From Chondrus crispus (taxonomy: Eukaryota; Rhodophyta; Florideophyceae; Gigartinales; Gigartinaceae): 64,000 nt of DNA. Shown piece by piece: positions 23,301 through 35,270 of the stretch (within the stretch, counting starts at the first letter, position 1; every line of letters begins with the position of its first letter). The stretch spans positions 1 through 64,000 of the forward strand of contig NW_005179265.1 in NCBI RefSeq assembly GCF_000350225.1, read 5' to 3'. Under the pieces are notes generated by a model. It was not told the DNA's origin. It saw only the letters and a program-made list of their open reading frames with translations, and searched no databases. The position numbers and the translations under genes are program-made.

Positions 23301-24645
23301 GGCCGCATATGGTAGTAGACGTCGCATCGACGGTCCGCAATTGCCGCCATCACGCAAAGAACCGAGTTCGGTTGAGGAAGAGACTCAACCGCCTGAAGCT
23401 CTTCCCGGCTACGGCGCCATTGGAATCTGTCGCGATCGACATTTTGGGACCGTTACCCAAGTCCAAGCGGGGGCGTAAGTACCTGCTTGTGATCACCGAT
23501 CGCTTTACAAAGTTGACACAAGTAGTCGCATTGCGCAGCGTCTCCGCGTACGTTGTCGCCGTGGCATTCTGCGAGTCATGGGTGTTCAAATATGGTGTCC
23601 CTAAGACGTTGCTTTCGGACAACGGTCCGCAATTCTCATCTCGTTTTTTCCAATCCGTTTGTGATATGCTTGGGGTAACGAACCTCTTCACGCCTGCATA
23701 TCATCTCCAAACGAATGGTCAGACGGCACGTTACAATCGGACTATCGTCGCCATGCTACGAAACTACGTTAATGAACACCAAAACGACTGGGACAAATAC
23801 GCTACCTCGCTTACCTACGCATACAATTGTCACTTTCACAGATCTACCCGCACGACGCCGTTCGATTTAGTACTGACGAGGCCACCCCCAGAGTTTTCGC
23901 TACGCCACTCTGCGCGAGTACGGAAGGCACCAGACAGCACGACCCGTGAAGATTTCAAGCAACGACTGGACACGTCCATTCGGAAGGCATATTCAAGCCT
24001 GCAACGTACGCAGGCTCGATACAAATGTGACTTCGACAAACGTATTCGAAGGACGAAAGCTACGCTGCGGGCAGGGGATCACGTTTCCTCGACTCCACGG
24101 ACGGCGTGACGAAGCCTGGGAAGCTAAAACATCCGGCCGAGGGGCCCTACAGAGTTCTCAAGAATGACAAACGTACTGTCACTATCGATCGAAACGCCGT
24201 AATAGAACGTGTTTCTGCAGACCGCCACACCTTTGCGGCACCCCCTTTTGACACATCGCCTGGGTCACGAACGAACCCCACAGCGGACGGAATCCCGCAA
24301 GCTACCGAGGCACACCTCTCGCAAAAGGTACACGAGGGTCCAACATACATGGTCGACCGTATTATTGACCACCGCACGACGCAGAACGGGAACCTCGAAT
24401 TCCTCGTGAAATGGACGGGTTACGATGAACCGTCCTGGACGCCACGGACGGATATCCCGGAGGAGCTTGTCAGTCGGTATCGCTTACGAGTATCCCGATC
24501 CGACCGCAGCCGCCCTCTGTCGTGCACTGAGGGGGAAGCGTTGGGTTCCCCTCTGGCAGAGCGCGCGGGTTCGGGGGCGCGTTGGGGGGTTATCGGGAGA
24601 CCACCCGTAAGGGGCCGGTACGGGGCCGGGCGCGAAGTGCAGTAG
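20336..24645 (+). pseudogene. Pol region of G2 with C-terminal chromodomain
   Basis: The aspartic protease has IAIDTCSGYNLV near 20430 and VDVLLGTSF. RT has FCVDYRWLN near 21570 and YLDDVIVFS near 21877. RNase H has VIDTDASAYQLG and RTDHDALRC. Integrase has a zinc-binding part near 23280-23360, then VAIDILGP, LSDNGPQF and TNGQTARYNR. A chromodomain (YMVDRIIDHR, then EFLVKWTGYDEPSW) is at about 24343-24495. In chromoviruses this domain binds methylated H3 and steers integration into heterochromatin. The region is broken in a few places. Confidence 0.88.
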
Positions 24646-24649
24646 GGAA

Positions 24650-25430
24650 TTGGAGAGGTAAAAGGGAATGGCGGACACGCCCAGGAGGGGCGGAGCGGTA
24701 GGGACAGGCTGGCGCGCACGCTACAGTAGGGGAGCAGGGGGCGCGCGCGGTAGAGGTAGGTGAGAATCGGGCCGTAGATGGCTCGTAGGGTACCGTCTTA
24801 GGACGGCGACCGACGCGAGGCTACGACTCCGTTCCAGAAACCTGAGTTGTAGACCCAAAGCTTCGTGAGGATTTACTTAGGGTCGGACGTCGACTATATA
24901 GGAGTCGACGTCGCGATATAATAATAATAATACTAATACTCTTTAAATTAAGAGGGGCACGACACTCGTGACACGTGGTGGTGGGCCACGGGTACACGTG
25001 GGTAAATGGCACGATTAACGTGAGGGATAACACGGGTACACGTGGGTAGAACTGTCAGTACTTCGACAGGGCTCCATGGAGCTTACACCCGGAGACGAGC
25101 GGGGGTTTGGATACACAGTTACACGTGGTATATATCTCACTTATGATAGTGAGGCATTCCGCGTGTGCTACAGTACAGCACCGCGACTACGCGGGGCGGT
25201 CAGTGCTCTACACCCTCAGATCCCTCGACGCCAACACGTCAGCGCGTGACCGGGACTTTTCACGCTTCAGAAGGGGGTCCCTGAACACAATTTCCGTGTC
25301 GAACATGTTTTTACATGTTATACGAATTTACACGTTCTACACGTGTAAAACGTGTAAAACGTGTAACATACCATACATACCGTCTCCTGTACACGTTTAC
25401 AGGTGTACACGTTTTATGTGTGTTCATCCG
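24650..25430. promoter_or_regulatory. CACGTG-rich spacer between G2 pol and its antisense gene
   Basis: No coding sequence is seen. The motif ACACGTG or its near forms (ACACGTGG, TACACGTGGG, ACACGTGTAAA) recurs many times, most densely near 24968-25050 and 25328-25425, where ACGTGTAAA is tandemly repeated. An AT-rich TATATAGG is at 24894-24901 and a (AATAAT) run follows. The stretch lies where transcripts from both strands would end, so it may hold terminators, binding sites or both. Confidence 0.45.
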
Positions 25431-25589
25431 GTCCACGCTTACAGGTCCCCGGGCTTACATGTTTTCGCTTCGCGATCAGAAGGCGCGGACCTCGGGACAT
25501 ATCAACGACTGAAGGGCGACAAAAGACGCGTTTTCAGTACTACGCCGTACTTACTACTTCACCATGGCAACGGCTAATATCGAAACGGC

Positions 25590-27744
25590 CTACGGAGCCC
25601 TATCAAACGGCGGAGGACCGTCCTCACGACGAACGCCTTCTCCTTGGCTACGTAGCCGGCGACCAGCAGTGCCCTCGTTGGACCTGCCGGTGTGGCGGAG
25701 GTATTCGTACGGGTCACGACGGCTAACTTGATACGGTTCGGGACGTCCAGGCTGCTCTTGAGGCCAGCAGGGATACGCTTCCCCAGCATTCGGTGCACTC
25801 GAACCGACGGTCGACGGATAATATCCACGCTGCCCACGGCCGCCGCCATACCACACCTCGTCATGTTGAGCGCGATACCAATCGCGCTCTTCCCGAACGT
25901 CACGAATTACATTCCTCGCGTCTGTTAACGCACTAGACACGTCCTCCCAGCGACTTGTAGCCAACGAGGCCTCCGCTTGTGAGGCGCGTAAGTCTGCGCT
26001 CAGCTGACGTAATTCGGAATTTCTTACGAGGTACCATCTCGCTAACGTGTCAACGATTGAAAAAACGCTCCACGTTTCCGACGACCTTTGCCCCAATGCC
26101 TCGACGGCTTTCGGAACACGGTCTATATCATCTGAGGAGAGGTCCGGCTTCAGGACCGAATTGGAGGTAACACGAGGAGCGACGAGCGGCGAATTGGTGC
26201 ACCCTCCAACGAATGGAAGCGGAGCGGAACCCCCGCCAACAGAACTGTACACACGCTTCAGGCCAAGGCCGCCACGATACGGACGTGAATCCCCGCCACG
26301 GCGAGGTTCTCGGGTGAACGAATCGGTCAAAGAGTTGTAATATACGTACTGTGAACGACCACCGGTGGCAAAATCTTTTCGGGATTCACGAGCGGAAAAG
26401 TCCGCAGACACGGTATGAACTACCCACGCATGGGCCTCCGGAAACGTCCAACGGCTAGCGTCTGTCCCCCCTGTGCACATTGGGTGAGGGGAGGCAAGGT
26501 TGCCGCATTAATTCTCGTTGCCTCGACTCACGCTGCAGAGAGAATGAACGCACGACGATCGGTAATGAACTCTCGCATAAACGCACTCAGCACGTGGGCC
26601 GTCCATTCTTGCCCTACGACGCGATTAAACCTGACCGCAGATGGGTGCTGCGGATCGGCCGCGGCATAGCCGAAAAACGTAAGTACCAGCGGAAGAAGAA
26701 CGTGTACCCCCGCTGGAGGAAATGTACCGGAAACGGAAGGTGAAAGTTGAGGGAACGATTCCGGCGTCAACCCCATCGCAAGCGATGACGCATGGGAAAC
26801 TCGAGTTTCATCATTGTCCGGCCGACGGCACGATGACCATTCGGTGGGACACAGCGAAAGTCCCGTCATGCGCATCAAGCTGGCGGTTGCACGTATCAAC
26901 TCCAGACGCGTGTCGGAATACCAGGCGGGGCAGGGGTGCATATACAACGTTGCCATTTCCGAGAGAGGAAAGACGTTCGAGTCCGGATCCGTGGTACCAA
27001 AGAGCAGACGTGCTGTCTTGTCAACGTACTCGACTTCTTCGACGGAAAACACAAACGTGCGATCGCAAGGTATTTCATCAGGGACCTGGTACGCGTGCCC
27101 GCGACCAAAGTAAGACCCCCAAGCCGCGGCCACGGCTTCCGGCACACTACGAAACGCCATCAGTTGAAAGCGGCGAAGGTCCGGACGACGATGCGACACG
27201 GTGAGGACCTCGGATAACGTAACATCGACTCGGGGAGCAGTTCCCACTCGTATGCCAACGTGGCCTTGTGCAGAGAAGTACCGTCTCCATTCGCACGACC
27301 AAGCCATTTTGACGACGACGCGAATCGCTCCAGGGACGCTCTGGGCTCGACGCCCTCGTACGGGTACCCAGGTACAGCGCAACTCCCTATCGTTGCGTAC
27401 GGCGGTGAGGGAGTGTACAATTCGTAACGACGCAACGTGATCAGTCCACCCGGACTCGTCGTGTAAACGGGACCGGACGCTTCTAGTGCTGATATCGTGG
27501 GCCCATCGACGACTTGACTCGGGAGTGGCACGGGCGCCTCGACGGCTCTTGTTACGACTGGTTTTAGGATGTCCCCAACGTTTGGTGAATTTTGCGTGGT
27601 TGGTTCGGAAACCTGGGCGCCCGGCGGAGGGGCGACCCGCGGCTCGTCAGCGGCATTGGTTGGACTCGTAATGTCCTGGAACTCGTCCTCGAGAACACGA
27701 GTGACAGCGTCACCCGGTGGTAATGGCATCGTGCCTCGTTTCAT
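25590..27744 (-). pseudogene. Antisense accessory gene of G2 (DPxH family)
   Basis: The minus-strand coding region lies between pol and the 3' LTR. The N-terminus starts MKRGTMPLPPGD at 27744 and is Pro/Ser-rich. The middle shares AYQVPDEI, RTFVFS and VEYVDK, then LLPLVLTFFGYAAADPQH and GQEW, with the G5 copy at 60.4-61.3 kb. The C-terminal part has a coiled-coil-like stretch (RWYLVRNSELRQLSADLRAS, then REERDWYR) and an Arg/Gly-rich end. It is not gag, pol or env. It is broken in a few places. Function unknown; nucleic-acid binding of the basic end is only a guess. Confidence 0.7.
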
Positions 27745-27876
27745 ATAACGACGACGACAGTGATGGTGCTGCCTACGAAAAACATCACGAAGATGTCGCC
27801 TCCGCGTCTATAAGTAGCAATCCGGTCGCTTCGCAATACGTGTTGAGCCGGGACGCTCAAGCTGGGATGAGGGCCG

Positions 27877-28570
27877 TGTAGTATAAGGACGCGTGTCCAA
27901 TCTACACAAAAATACTGTCCGCGTGGAAACGTCAACCACGTGGCAAACGTTATGACAACGACTGTCATTTTTGGGATCCGTCTAATGTTGCGTGTAAGGC
28001 GAAGGATCCTTACACAGTACCTCGAGTACAATACTGTAGCGCAACGGCGCAAATAGTCGTTACGAAGTCTCCTCTGTATTGGCGCCGTTACGCTTTACGT
28101 TGTAAGAAGTACAGTATTACGTAGTTAATAAAGGAGGCCGCTAGGGAAATGAAGAGAGGACCATCGACAGCACACGGAGGCCTAGTCTGGTCAAGTCTGA
28201 CCCCTAGTCCTCTACGTTTTCCTTTCTTTTTCGTAGGTCTTTTGGCCTTTTTCCCTTTCTTTTTCCGTTCTACGTTCCGACCACCCACTCGAGGGTGAGG
28301 CGCTACGACAGCGCGGCCCCGTGCCAGGATCCGGACTCCGCGTTGTCGCCCTGACGACAAGGGCGCCGAGTCACGTGTCGACCCTTCGATCTGCCAGCCG
28401 TTGCTCGTTGGGGTGCCAAACCCATTCAAGACTCTACCACGCTACCAGGGACACGTTCCCATTCGCTTATTGGCACGTACGCCCGGTGACACCGCACTTC
28501 GAGCTACAATATACTCCCTGAGCCAGCTCCCGCCTTCGTGGCCGGTTGAGCGCTGGGGTGTTATACTACA
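27877..28570 (+). repeat. 3' LTR of G2
   Basis: 694 bp, TGTAGTATAAGG to TTATACTACA, matching the copy at 14970-15661 with a few percent differences. It is followed by the CAGGT duplication and then by copia RT. Confidence 0.92.
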
Positions 28571-29127
28571 CAGGTGTTACGACCGCTATACGGTCTGTGC
28601 GACGCTGGCGACTTATGGCATACCTCGTTGGAAAAGCACCACAGAGAGGAAATGGGAATGGAACAGTTTAAAACTGATTCCGCCGTCTATTACCAGCAAG
28701 GCCAGAAGAAACTGGAAGGTATGAGCGGATGTTATGTTGATGATCTGTTCCGACCAGGTAACGCCAGTTTTCGATAGAAATCGCGCATGACGAATAAGCG
28801 ATTTGAGATAGCAGAAGAACACTAGCTCCATTGTGCATTCACGGGTTTGGTTATCGATCGGGACCGGGACGGGGTAGTCCGCATAGATCAGAATGAATAC
28901 TTATGTCGTTTCGAATGCCTACCGCTGGATGCGTCCTATTCTCACTTCATATCCATGCGTATGCGACTAGCATGGCTTGAAAATTCACGACCGGACTGTA
29001 TGTTCGAGATATCCCAGCTTGCTCAAGTGACAGATGAGATGTTCAACTCGAGTAAGACCGAATTGATCCGCAGACTGAACAAAGCTGTCAAGTATGCAGT
29101 CGACAACCGAGTCAAACTGAAGATTTC

Positions 29128-30052
29128 TGTAGTGCAGTGCACCTCTACACCGCCATCGAGGGCGTAAATCTCGCTGTAGAAAGCGCGACGCAAGGCACAG
29201 TCACAACCAGGGTGTTCAAGTCCCTCTGTCTGGGTAACTCAGGGGAGTCAACGCGGTACCGCGGGTAGATCGCGGTGTGCGCGGAGGGGTGCACTTCAGC
29301 GCGAGTGCGCTAGAAGGAGTAAGCAACAAGAAAAAGAAAGAAGAGCGAAGAAGAAAGATAGCGTAGAAATGTAGAAAATACGGTAAAAAGTAGAGGAAAA
29401 ACAAGAAAGAAGATGACGACGAAGGGTGCAGGTACCAGGCTTACTCAACTAGATAGGAACCGTAGATGATCCTACAAGAGATGGAGTCCCATCACCTGAT
29501 CCCTCTTTACTGTATCGCCCTCCGGGACCCGACCTATATAGGCCGAGCACCGTCGTCGGCGTCAGTTATTAAATGGGTAATTAATAATTAATAACTGCCA
29601 TTAAAATTGCCACTTGGCATTAGACGCTAATTAGGGTAGAAACTTGTGCGTACCACGTGTGTATACGCGTGTACGCGTATTGAACACGTGGGGTATCATC
29701 CAAAACGTCCGCGGACGTTTTGGGTACTGCTTCTTATAGTACATGTGTCAACTTACAGTTCATCCAAAACATCCGCGGACGTTTTGGATACTGTCTCTTA
29801 CAGTACACGTGTTAACTTACCGTTCATCCAAAACGTCCGCGGACGTTTTGGATACTGTCTCTTACAGTACACGAGTTTGCCACGTCTAGGCGCGCCCTCC
29901 AGGGCGCCAGTGCAAATCCAAGAAATTGTTGGAAATAAAAATACAGCGTTGCACCACGCCCAGTACAAGGGCCATCCACGTGTCAAAGGCGGGGAGCGCG
30001 GCCCGGCGACGTCGGTGAGCAGGCGTACGGTACACAGGGTCACTGGACTACA
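29128..30052. mobile_element. Solo LTR in copia, carrying palindromic 64-bp repeats
   Basis: A 925-bp unit from TGTAGTGCAGTGC to CACTGGACTACA with TGTAG/CTACA ends. Flanks ATTTC (29123-29127) and ATCTC (30053-30057) look like a target duplication with one change. Copia RT/RNase H sequence runs up to it and continues after it. It has no coding content. It is not the same family as the LTR at 30484. Confidence 0.75.
29697..29880. repeat. Three 64-bp tandem units, each with a 22-bp palindrome
   Basis: Units start at 29697, 29761 and 29825 with CATCCAAAAC. Each carries AAAACGTCCGCGGACGTTTT or a one-base variant, a perfect palindrome in units 1 and 3, followed by TACTG, CTTACAGTACACGTG and TTAACTTAC-like sequence. 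The spacing is exactly 64 bp. Repeated palindromes inside an LTR usually mean binding sites for a dimeric regulator, and that is my inference. Confidence 0.85.
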
Positions 30053-30483
30053 ATCTCTAAGCTGGATATGAGTTCACTCAAGGTCATCGGTTTCTTCGAC
30101 GCATCGTTCCAGAAAAGCCACGACTTTTCGTCACTCCTGGGCCACATCGTATTCCTTGGCGATGAAAATGCTGGCGTTGTCCCCGTTTCATTCAATTCTT
30201 ACAAGGCCCGTCGCGTAACCCGATCGGCAATGTCCGGAGAGGTCATCGCTTTCAGCGATATGTTTGCTATAGCGATTGCTTGGGAAGAGGAACTTTCCGT
30301 CGTGCTCCAAAAGAAGATTCCCGTTCAGCTACTTACAGACAGCAAAAGCTTATTTGATGTGATATCAAAGGGTTCGAGGGCTTCTGAGAAGAGGATGATG
30401 ATAGGCATCGCTGCGACGCGAGAAGGATTTCGGGATAACGGTATCTCTGATATGGGATTTGTGCGCAGCTCCCAGAACATAGC

Positions 30484-31733
30484 TGTAGTGCAATACGCAC
30501 CTGAAAAGGGAGGTGAAAAGAAAGGAAAATATTTGGATATGAAAAGTAGTCCGGGTTGGGGGACACACGTGTGAATAATTGCACAGTTTTAAATTTTAAG
30601 TATTTTATTTTATTTAGTTAATTAGTTGGCATTAATTTTGCTGACACTAGATTAGATTTAGGATCTAGCGTCGCGAGCTACTGTAGTGGCTCCGGCGGGG
30701 CGATATATACCTTAGCCCTCTGACCACCAAGTCAGTAAAGGTAACCCGAGTTGCCGGAGTTGAATGTCGCCTTGGTCGCAGTCCGTCTCTACCAAGACGC
30801 TCCCTTTTACCTAAGCCTACGGCATCCTTCAGCGCTCGGGGTCCCATTCCTTTTTCCCTTTATTTCCCAATCTAACCCGAGTTGCCAGAGTTGAATATCG
30901 CCTTGGTCGAAGTCCGTCTTTCCCAAGACGCTCCCTTTTACCACAGATTACGTTATCCTTTGCGCTCGGGGGTTCCCTTTCCTTTTCCTTCATTTCACCT
31001 ATCCTTTTCTATTTCTATCTCTACTTCTATTCCCTTTTCTTGTGTTGGTTCCACATTGCCTGATTGCGATCCGCATTGTGACGACTGGAGTCATCGGGCT
31101 CTTGTGTTGGTTCTTTTGTTTGTTGTTGGTGCCATCGGCTTTGGTTGCGACCGGACCGGTGTAGGTGTCTTGGCCATCGGGCGACACGTGGGTGTAGCGC
31201 TGCTACTTTTTTACGTTCACCGACGGAAGCTGTTGCAACGACGTTTCCCTCGAAGGTCCTGTAGTGTATACCGGACAGTGTTGGTTCCATCGGATACAGG
31301 TTGCGACCGTTCCGGTGTCGGTGCTTTGCCATCGGGCAGTACGGAGGTGTAGCGCTGCTACGTGTTTACTAATTCCCAACGGGCTGCGTTGCGACACCCC
31401 CGTCTAAGACCTTATCAAGGGTATAAGGTGTAACAGGTGCTCCGCGAGCATTGGATTTACGACCCATCGGGCCCGGCTTCCTAATTACCGCCCCGAACTC
31501 GCCGAGCGACTGCCTGTACAAGACTCTACCACCATTCGTCCCGGGGCGGGCCTCTTCCTTTTGCCCCCCCTTTCAGGGACTTGAGCTACTGTGGGCCGCA
31601 AACCCACTTAAAGGGAAAGGGAGAATCGGACACTTCGTAGGGCTGTGCCGTCGGCAACTCTTGTTGGTTGTTGGCTGTGTTGTCGCTGGACCGTTGGACC
31701 TTGGTTCCGGCCTGACAGGCACATTGCACTACA
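30484..31733 (+). mobile_element. Solo LTR of the G4/G6 family in the copia RNase H
   Basis: A 1250-bp LTR from TGTAGTGCAATACG to GCATTGCACTACA-like ends (11-bp inverted ends). The flanking target duplication is ATAGC (30479-30483 and 31734-31738). A TATA box is at 30702-30711 (GATATATACC). Its 3' half is closest to the LTR at 58108-59045. No internal part remains, as expected after LTR-LTR recombination. Confidence 0.92.
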
Positions 31734-31878
31734 ATAGCCGACGGTCTGAACAAGTCCATGTCTCAAGCACTGCTGCCAAATATAGTCGAGTCAGGTCGTC
31801 TACAAGTACAGCCGGAACAATGGATCGTAAGAGGGGGAGCAACATGAAAAATGTACGTTTAAAATACTACTAGATACT

Positions 31879-32490
31879 TTAGGAGAGCTGGTGCAACTCA
31901 AACACCTCTGCAATTTGAAGCAACTCACAGTTACTACCAGCGCACTCCTCTAGGCTCCCACCACACAAGCCAATAGCAAACATCTCTGCAGAATCAAATA
32001 TTATTCCATTCTTTGCGTCGACAAGAATGCAGTGGTCTACACGCTTCCCTTTCGTTTGCAACAAACGTACAAGCCAGACGCCACTCTTCCACCCGCCAAT
32101 TGCATCAAACGCATCACCAAAGCGATTCTCGTGGATCTATTTCCGCTGCTGTCGCCTTCGCAAGCGGAGTTTCAAGCCAGGCTGACACACTATCGATACA
32201 ACCTGCTTGAGGTTTCGTAAATAGACTGTTACCGCCAGCAGCTTATGGCAAACCAAGACTCTCTCTTCCGTCGCAAGCAAGCACACAACTCCATTCGCGA
32301 CAGATGTTGAGACGCAATCGAGAGTACCACGGCGAACAAGAGGCCCTTCAATCCCAACCATATAGAAATCTCGAAGTAACTGGTTTTCCCCACGCGCCCC
32401 TGGCCCACCTGCTATCAACGCCACCCCGGGGTTCTGGAGACAGGAGAGTTGTGCCCTCTTCAAAATTATTTCGGACATGTCGCCGTTAAG
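31879..32490 (-). pseudogene. Decayed relative of the G1 antisense Cys/His/Asp domain
   Basis: Minus-strand frames here carry TLDCVSTSVANG, DHCILVDA, IFDSAEM and EECAGSN. They line up in order with DMCISAAVCNG, MHSICIST, IVLDCMEG and KACVGAD of the G1 antisense ORF. Any N-terminus lies near 32479 (MSEIILKRAQ), and no H3-like tail is seen. The piece is broken and lies between the copia 3' end and the LTR at 32520. It may have belonged to either element, or to a separate one now lost. Confidence 0.6.
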
Positions 32491-32519
32491 GGAGCGTCTA
32501 TCGAGGAGGAATGGGGGGG

Positions 32520-32982
32520 TGTATTGAAATGGGTACGTCCGAGATCGGCTTGAACGCGCTGGTGAGGACACGTCGCTGGCGGAGAAGACAGGACTACTGT
32601 AGAGGTGCAATGTGTCTTACGGTACAGTGTAGAAACAAATACTGTAATCCCTGGACTGCCCCAGCGAGCACACGTGTCCTACGAGCCCACGGGTGAAGTT
32701 GGCACACACGTAGCCACGTGTACTGCTGAGCTGGCGGTGCCCGCGGCGGCGTACAGTATTCCCCAACAGTCAAGAGGCAGCTACACCCTCACTCCTCGAC
32801 CACCCCCGACCTGCTAGAAGAGCGCGCGCCACCCCGTTCTAGGATAGCATTTTATCGACCGATCCGGACGTCACCTTAAGCCAGCCCACTTCCGGTGGTC
32901 ATTGGCGTTGGTAGCCACCCCTACCGGGCGAGCTCCCCCTTACATCGGGACTTACACCGCCGTCGGGACTCATATCACTACA
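32520..32982 (+). repeat. 5' LTR of G3
   Basis: 463 bp from TGTATTGAAATGGG to ATCACTACA, followed by the PBS. The 170 bases at its left match the LTR start at 43893. It is preceded by GGAGGAATGGGGGGG, which itself resembles a polypurine tract, so this LTR may also have closed an element on its left. Confidence 0.85.
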
Positions 32983-33083
32983 ACTGGTGTCCTGACCTAG
33001 AACTGAATTCTACGTCTTTTTATTGATATCCGAATCGGTCGTTGGAATTGGAACGGAGCGACAATCCACAACCTGATCCCGAG

Positions 33084-35270
33084 ATGAGCGGACGAGGAGA
33101 CGCCATGCCGATGACGAACACCCACAAGGACATGGACAACCAGTCGACGAATAGGTCGCTGCAGAGCGCCCCAACTAGCGTGCGGAGCGCGACCGAGGAC
33201 CCCAGGACGGTGAGAGGCGCCGAGGCCCAGGCCGCCCATGTGGAGCGCCTCGTCCGTGCCCGCACGTGGTCGAAAACTAGAGCGCCGCCCGTACCTCTGG
33301 TTACGAGAGAAGTACAGGACGAGCCCCCATCCGGCCGACCGGAATCGCCGGATCGCACCGCCAGTGAAGACCCCCAGGAACGTATGGAACTGCCAGGAGG
33401 AGCCGAGGGAACCCCGGGCGGACCCACTCGCGCCGCGCTAAGGGTCGAAATGTAAAGCTGGCTAGCCACCAAATTGAAACGCCGAGTGCCGGACGTCGTC
33501 GAATCAGTCCTAACGAAGACGCTCCAAAGAATTGTCGACGATCACAGCAGAACCCTCGTCAGGAGCGCTGTCGACAACGTGGTAGAACGCGGCCCCTTTT
33601 GCGATATGCTAGCAGCCACCGTCGAGGACATCACCCGGGCTGAAATGCGGGCCGAGTCCCGGCGCAAGCAGGCCAAGCAGGGAACACGTACCCCGCCCGG
33701 GGCATATCGAATTGTAGCTAAGGGAGGGTTGCAACCGACTACGCCCCACAACTTCCAACGGCGCCATACCCAAACGGGACGTGAACATCTCGGAGAAGGG
33801 AAGGACACTGGCCTCGAGCTGCCCAATCGCGGTACGAGGGGGGAATTTGTATTCCCACCCAGGCCCGGCGGTGTATTCGATTCGTCACGCGTCACGAAGA
33901 AGAGAGACGAGGGTTCCTATTCCGATAAATCAGGAAAAAGCGATGCCACGGGGGACGACACCGAACCATCGGACGACGATAGAGAATCCGGCGTCTCGCA
34001 CTTGCGCCGTATTCGCCCTCTCAATGACCTGTTTAGGAAAGTCATAGACTACCGCCGCTATCCACTACACAACCGTTTCGGAAGATACAACGAGAAGGTC
34101 GCTCGCATGATCAACAGGGCGGTAAAGAGTATGCCCATACAGATGAAGGCGCGACCTTCAGCGGCGACGACCCGATCTCGGTCTTAAACTTCCTCTCGAG
34201 GTTCGCAGCCGCGTGTAACTAAAACGGCCTACATGAAGGAACCGCCCTCTGGGGCTTCCAGTTCTTCTTGACAGGCAACGCCCTCGCGAGGATCCAGACC
34301 CGCATCATGGGGTAGTCAGTTGTCGTCGACTCCCGAAGGGACGAAGAGCTGTCGTCCTACCCGGAAGTCGTTAATTACCTCTTACGGATGTTTGCGACTA
34401 ATGAAGTGATCGCTGAGGCCTACACAGAAGTCACGAACTTTATTCATAGTTCGGCAATAACCGAAAGGGAGTATGTGGACCGCCTTTGGAAGAGGGCCCT
34501 CCGCTGTGGGAACGTGTTTTCCGATAACCGGCTCAAGTCACTCTTTGCCGAGGGCCTGCTCCCCTCCATCCGCGCTCAATTCTGTCACCACCTGACAAGG
34601 CACCCCGGAGTATCCCTGATGGATATGGCGCGCTTCGCAGAAGGCGTCGGGCTCGCCTGCCGTGGCGGGCGAAAGTACCTAGCCCCGGGCGGGGGTCCGG
34701 ACCGCCCGACTCTTCGAGAAGGGCGTCCTCAGCGCAGTCTTCTAATCACAGAAGGATCGTCTGATGCCGGTCTATTTGGGGACGATGAGATCTTCTCTGA
34801 CGCGCCTTTCGCGATGGCAGTGGAGGGAACGACTGGCCCGTCGCACCCAGAGACGCGAACTACAGACCTCAATACATCCTCTGGGACGACGACCCCGCAA
34901 GGTTGGAGAGATAGGCCGCAGTCGTTGAGGACCGCCCCGAGGGGACGCCAGAGTGGGCGCAGCATCACCCCAGCGGAACCCGGCTGGCTAGCCGCCCTGC
35001 CGCATCTGTCTCTTCCAGGAGCGGCCCTGCTGCCATGGGATGACCGAGGAAGTAAAGAAACGCGTGTTGGCCCAGCGGGGGGCGAACTTTCAACAACGGC
35101 GCGCCAGTGGATATTACGGCCCCCAAGGGAGAAGCCCGAACACCCCCACTCCAAGGTCGACACAGGGGCAGAGTTATCCAACGGCGATGGCCCACCGCGT
35201 GGGAAGCCCAGCGAAGACCCTACTGATTCGAGAAGACGAGCGCGCTGGCGGGGGAGAGATTGAACAGACG
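33084..35270 (+). pseudogene. Gag region of G3
   Basis: The region starts at the ATG at 33084 (MSGRGDAMP). It has a disordered N-terminus, then a helical part (KTLQRIVDDHSRTLVRSAVD), a capsid-like part, and near 35000-35050 a zinc-knuckle-like CRICLFQERPCCHG at the position where G2 and G4 have theirs. It is broken in several places. Confidence 0.65.

Larger units (their letters stand above)
14970..28570 (+). mobile_element. Ty3/gypsy chromovirus G2 inserted in the copia RT
   Basis: A 13.6-kb element flanked by CAGGT (14965-14969 and 28571-28575). LTRs of 692 and 694 bp carry TGTAG and CTACA ends and differ by a few percent, so G2 is older than G1. The PBS at 15663 reads TGGTCTCCCGACCTAG. 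The order is gag, protease, RT, RNase H, integrase, chromodomain, spacer, antisense accessory region, 3' LTR. A DNA transposon sits in gag. The coding part is broken in several places. Confidence 0.93.
14865..31865 (+). mobile_element. Ty1/copia element remnant (RT and RNase H), split by later insertions
   Basis: Only the 3' part of a copia pol remains, in four blocks: 14865-14969, 28571-29127, 30053-30483 and 31734-31865. Copia marks are LSPGQCLQ, then LRPLYGLCDAGDLW and YVDDLF in RT. Later come SMRMRLAWL and RRLNKAV, then the copia RNase H with FFDASF, SYKARRVTRSAM and LLTDSKSLFDVIS. The blocks are separated by G2 and two solo LTRs, each with its own target duplication, so copia is older than all three. 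Gag, protease and integrase are missing from the window, and the remaining pol is broken. No copia LTR was identified with confidence. Confidence 0.88.

Noticed and set aside
29697-29880. CRISPR-like array
   Set aside because: The whole 64-bp unit repeats, spacers included, and it sits in a eukaryotic LTR; there are no cas genes.
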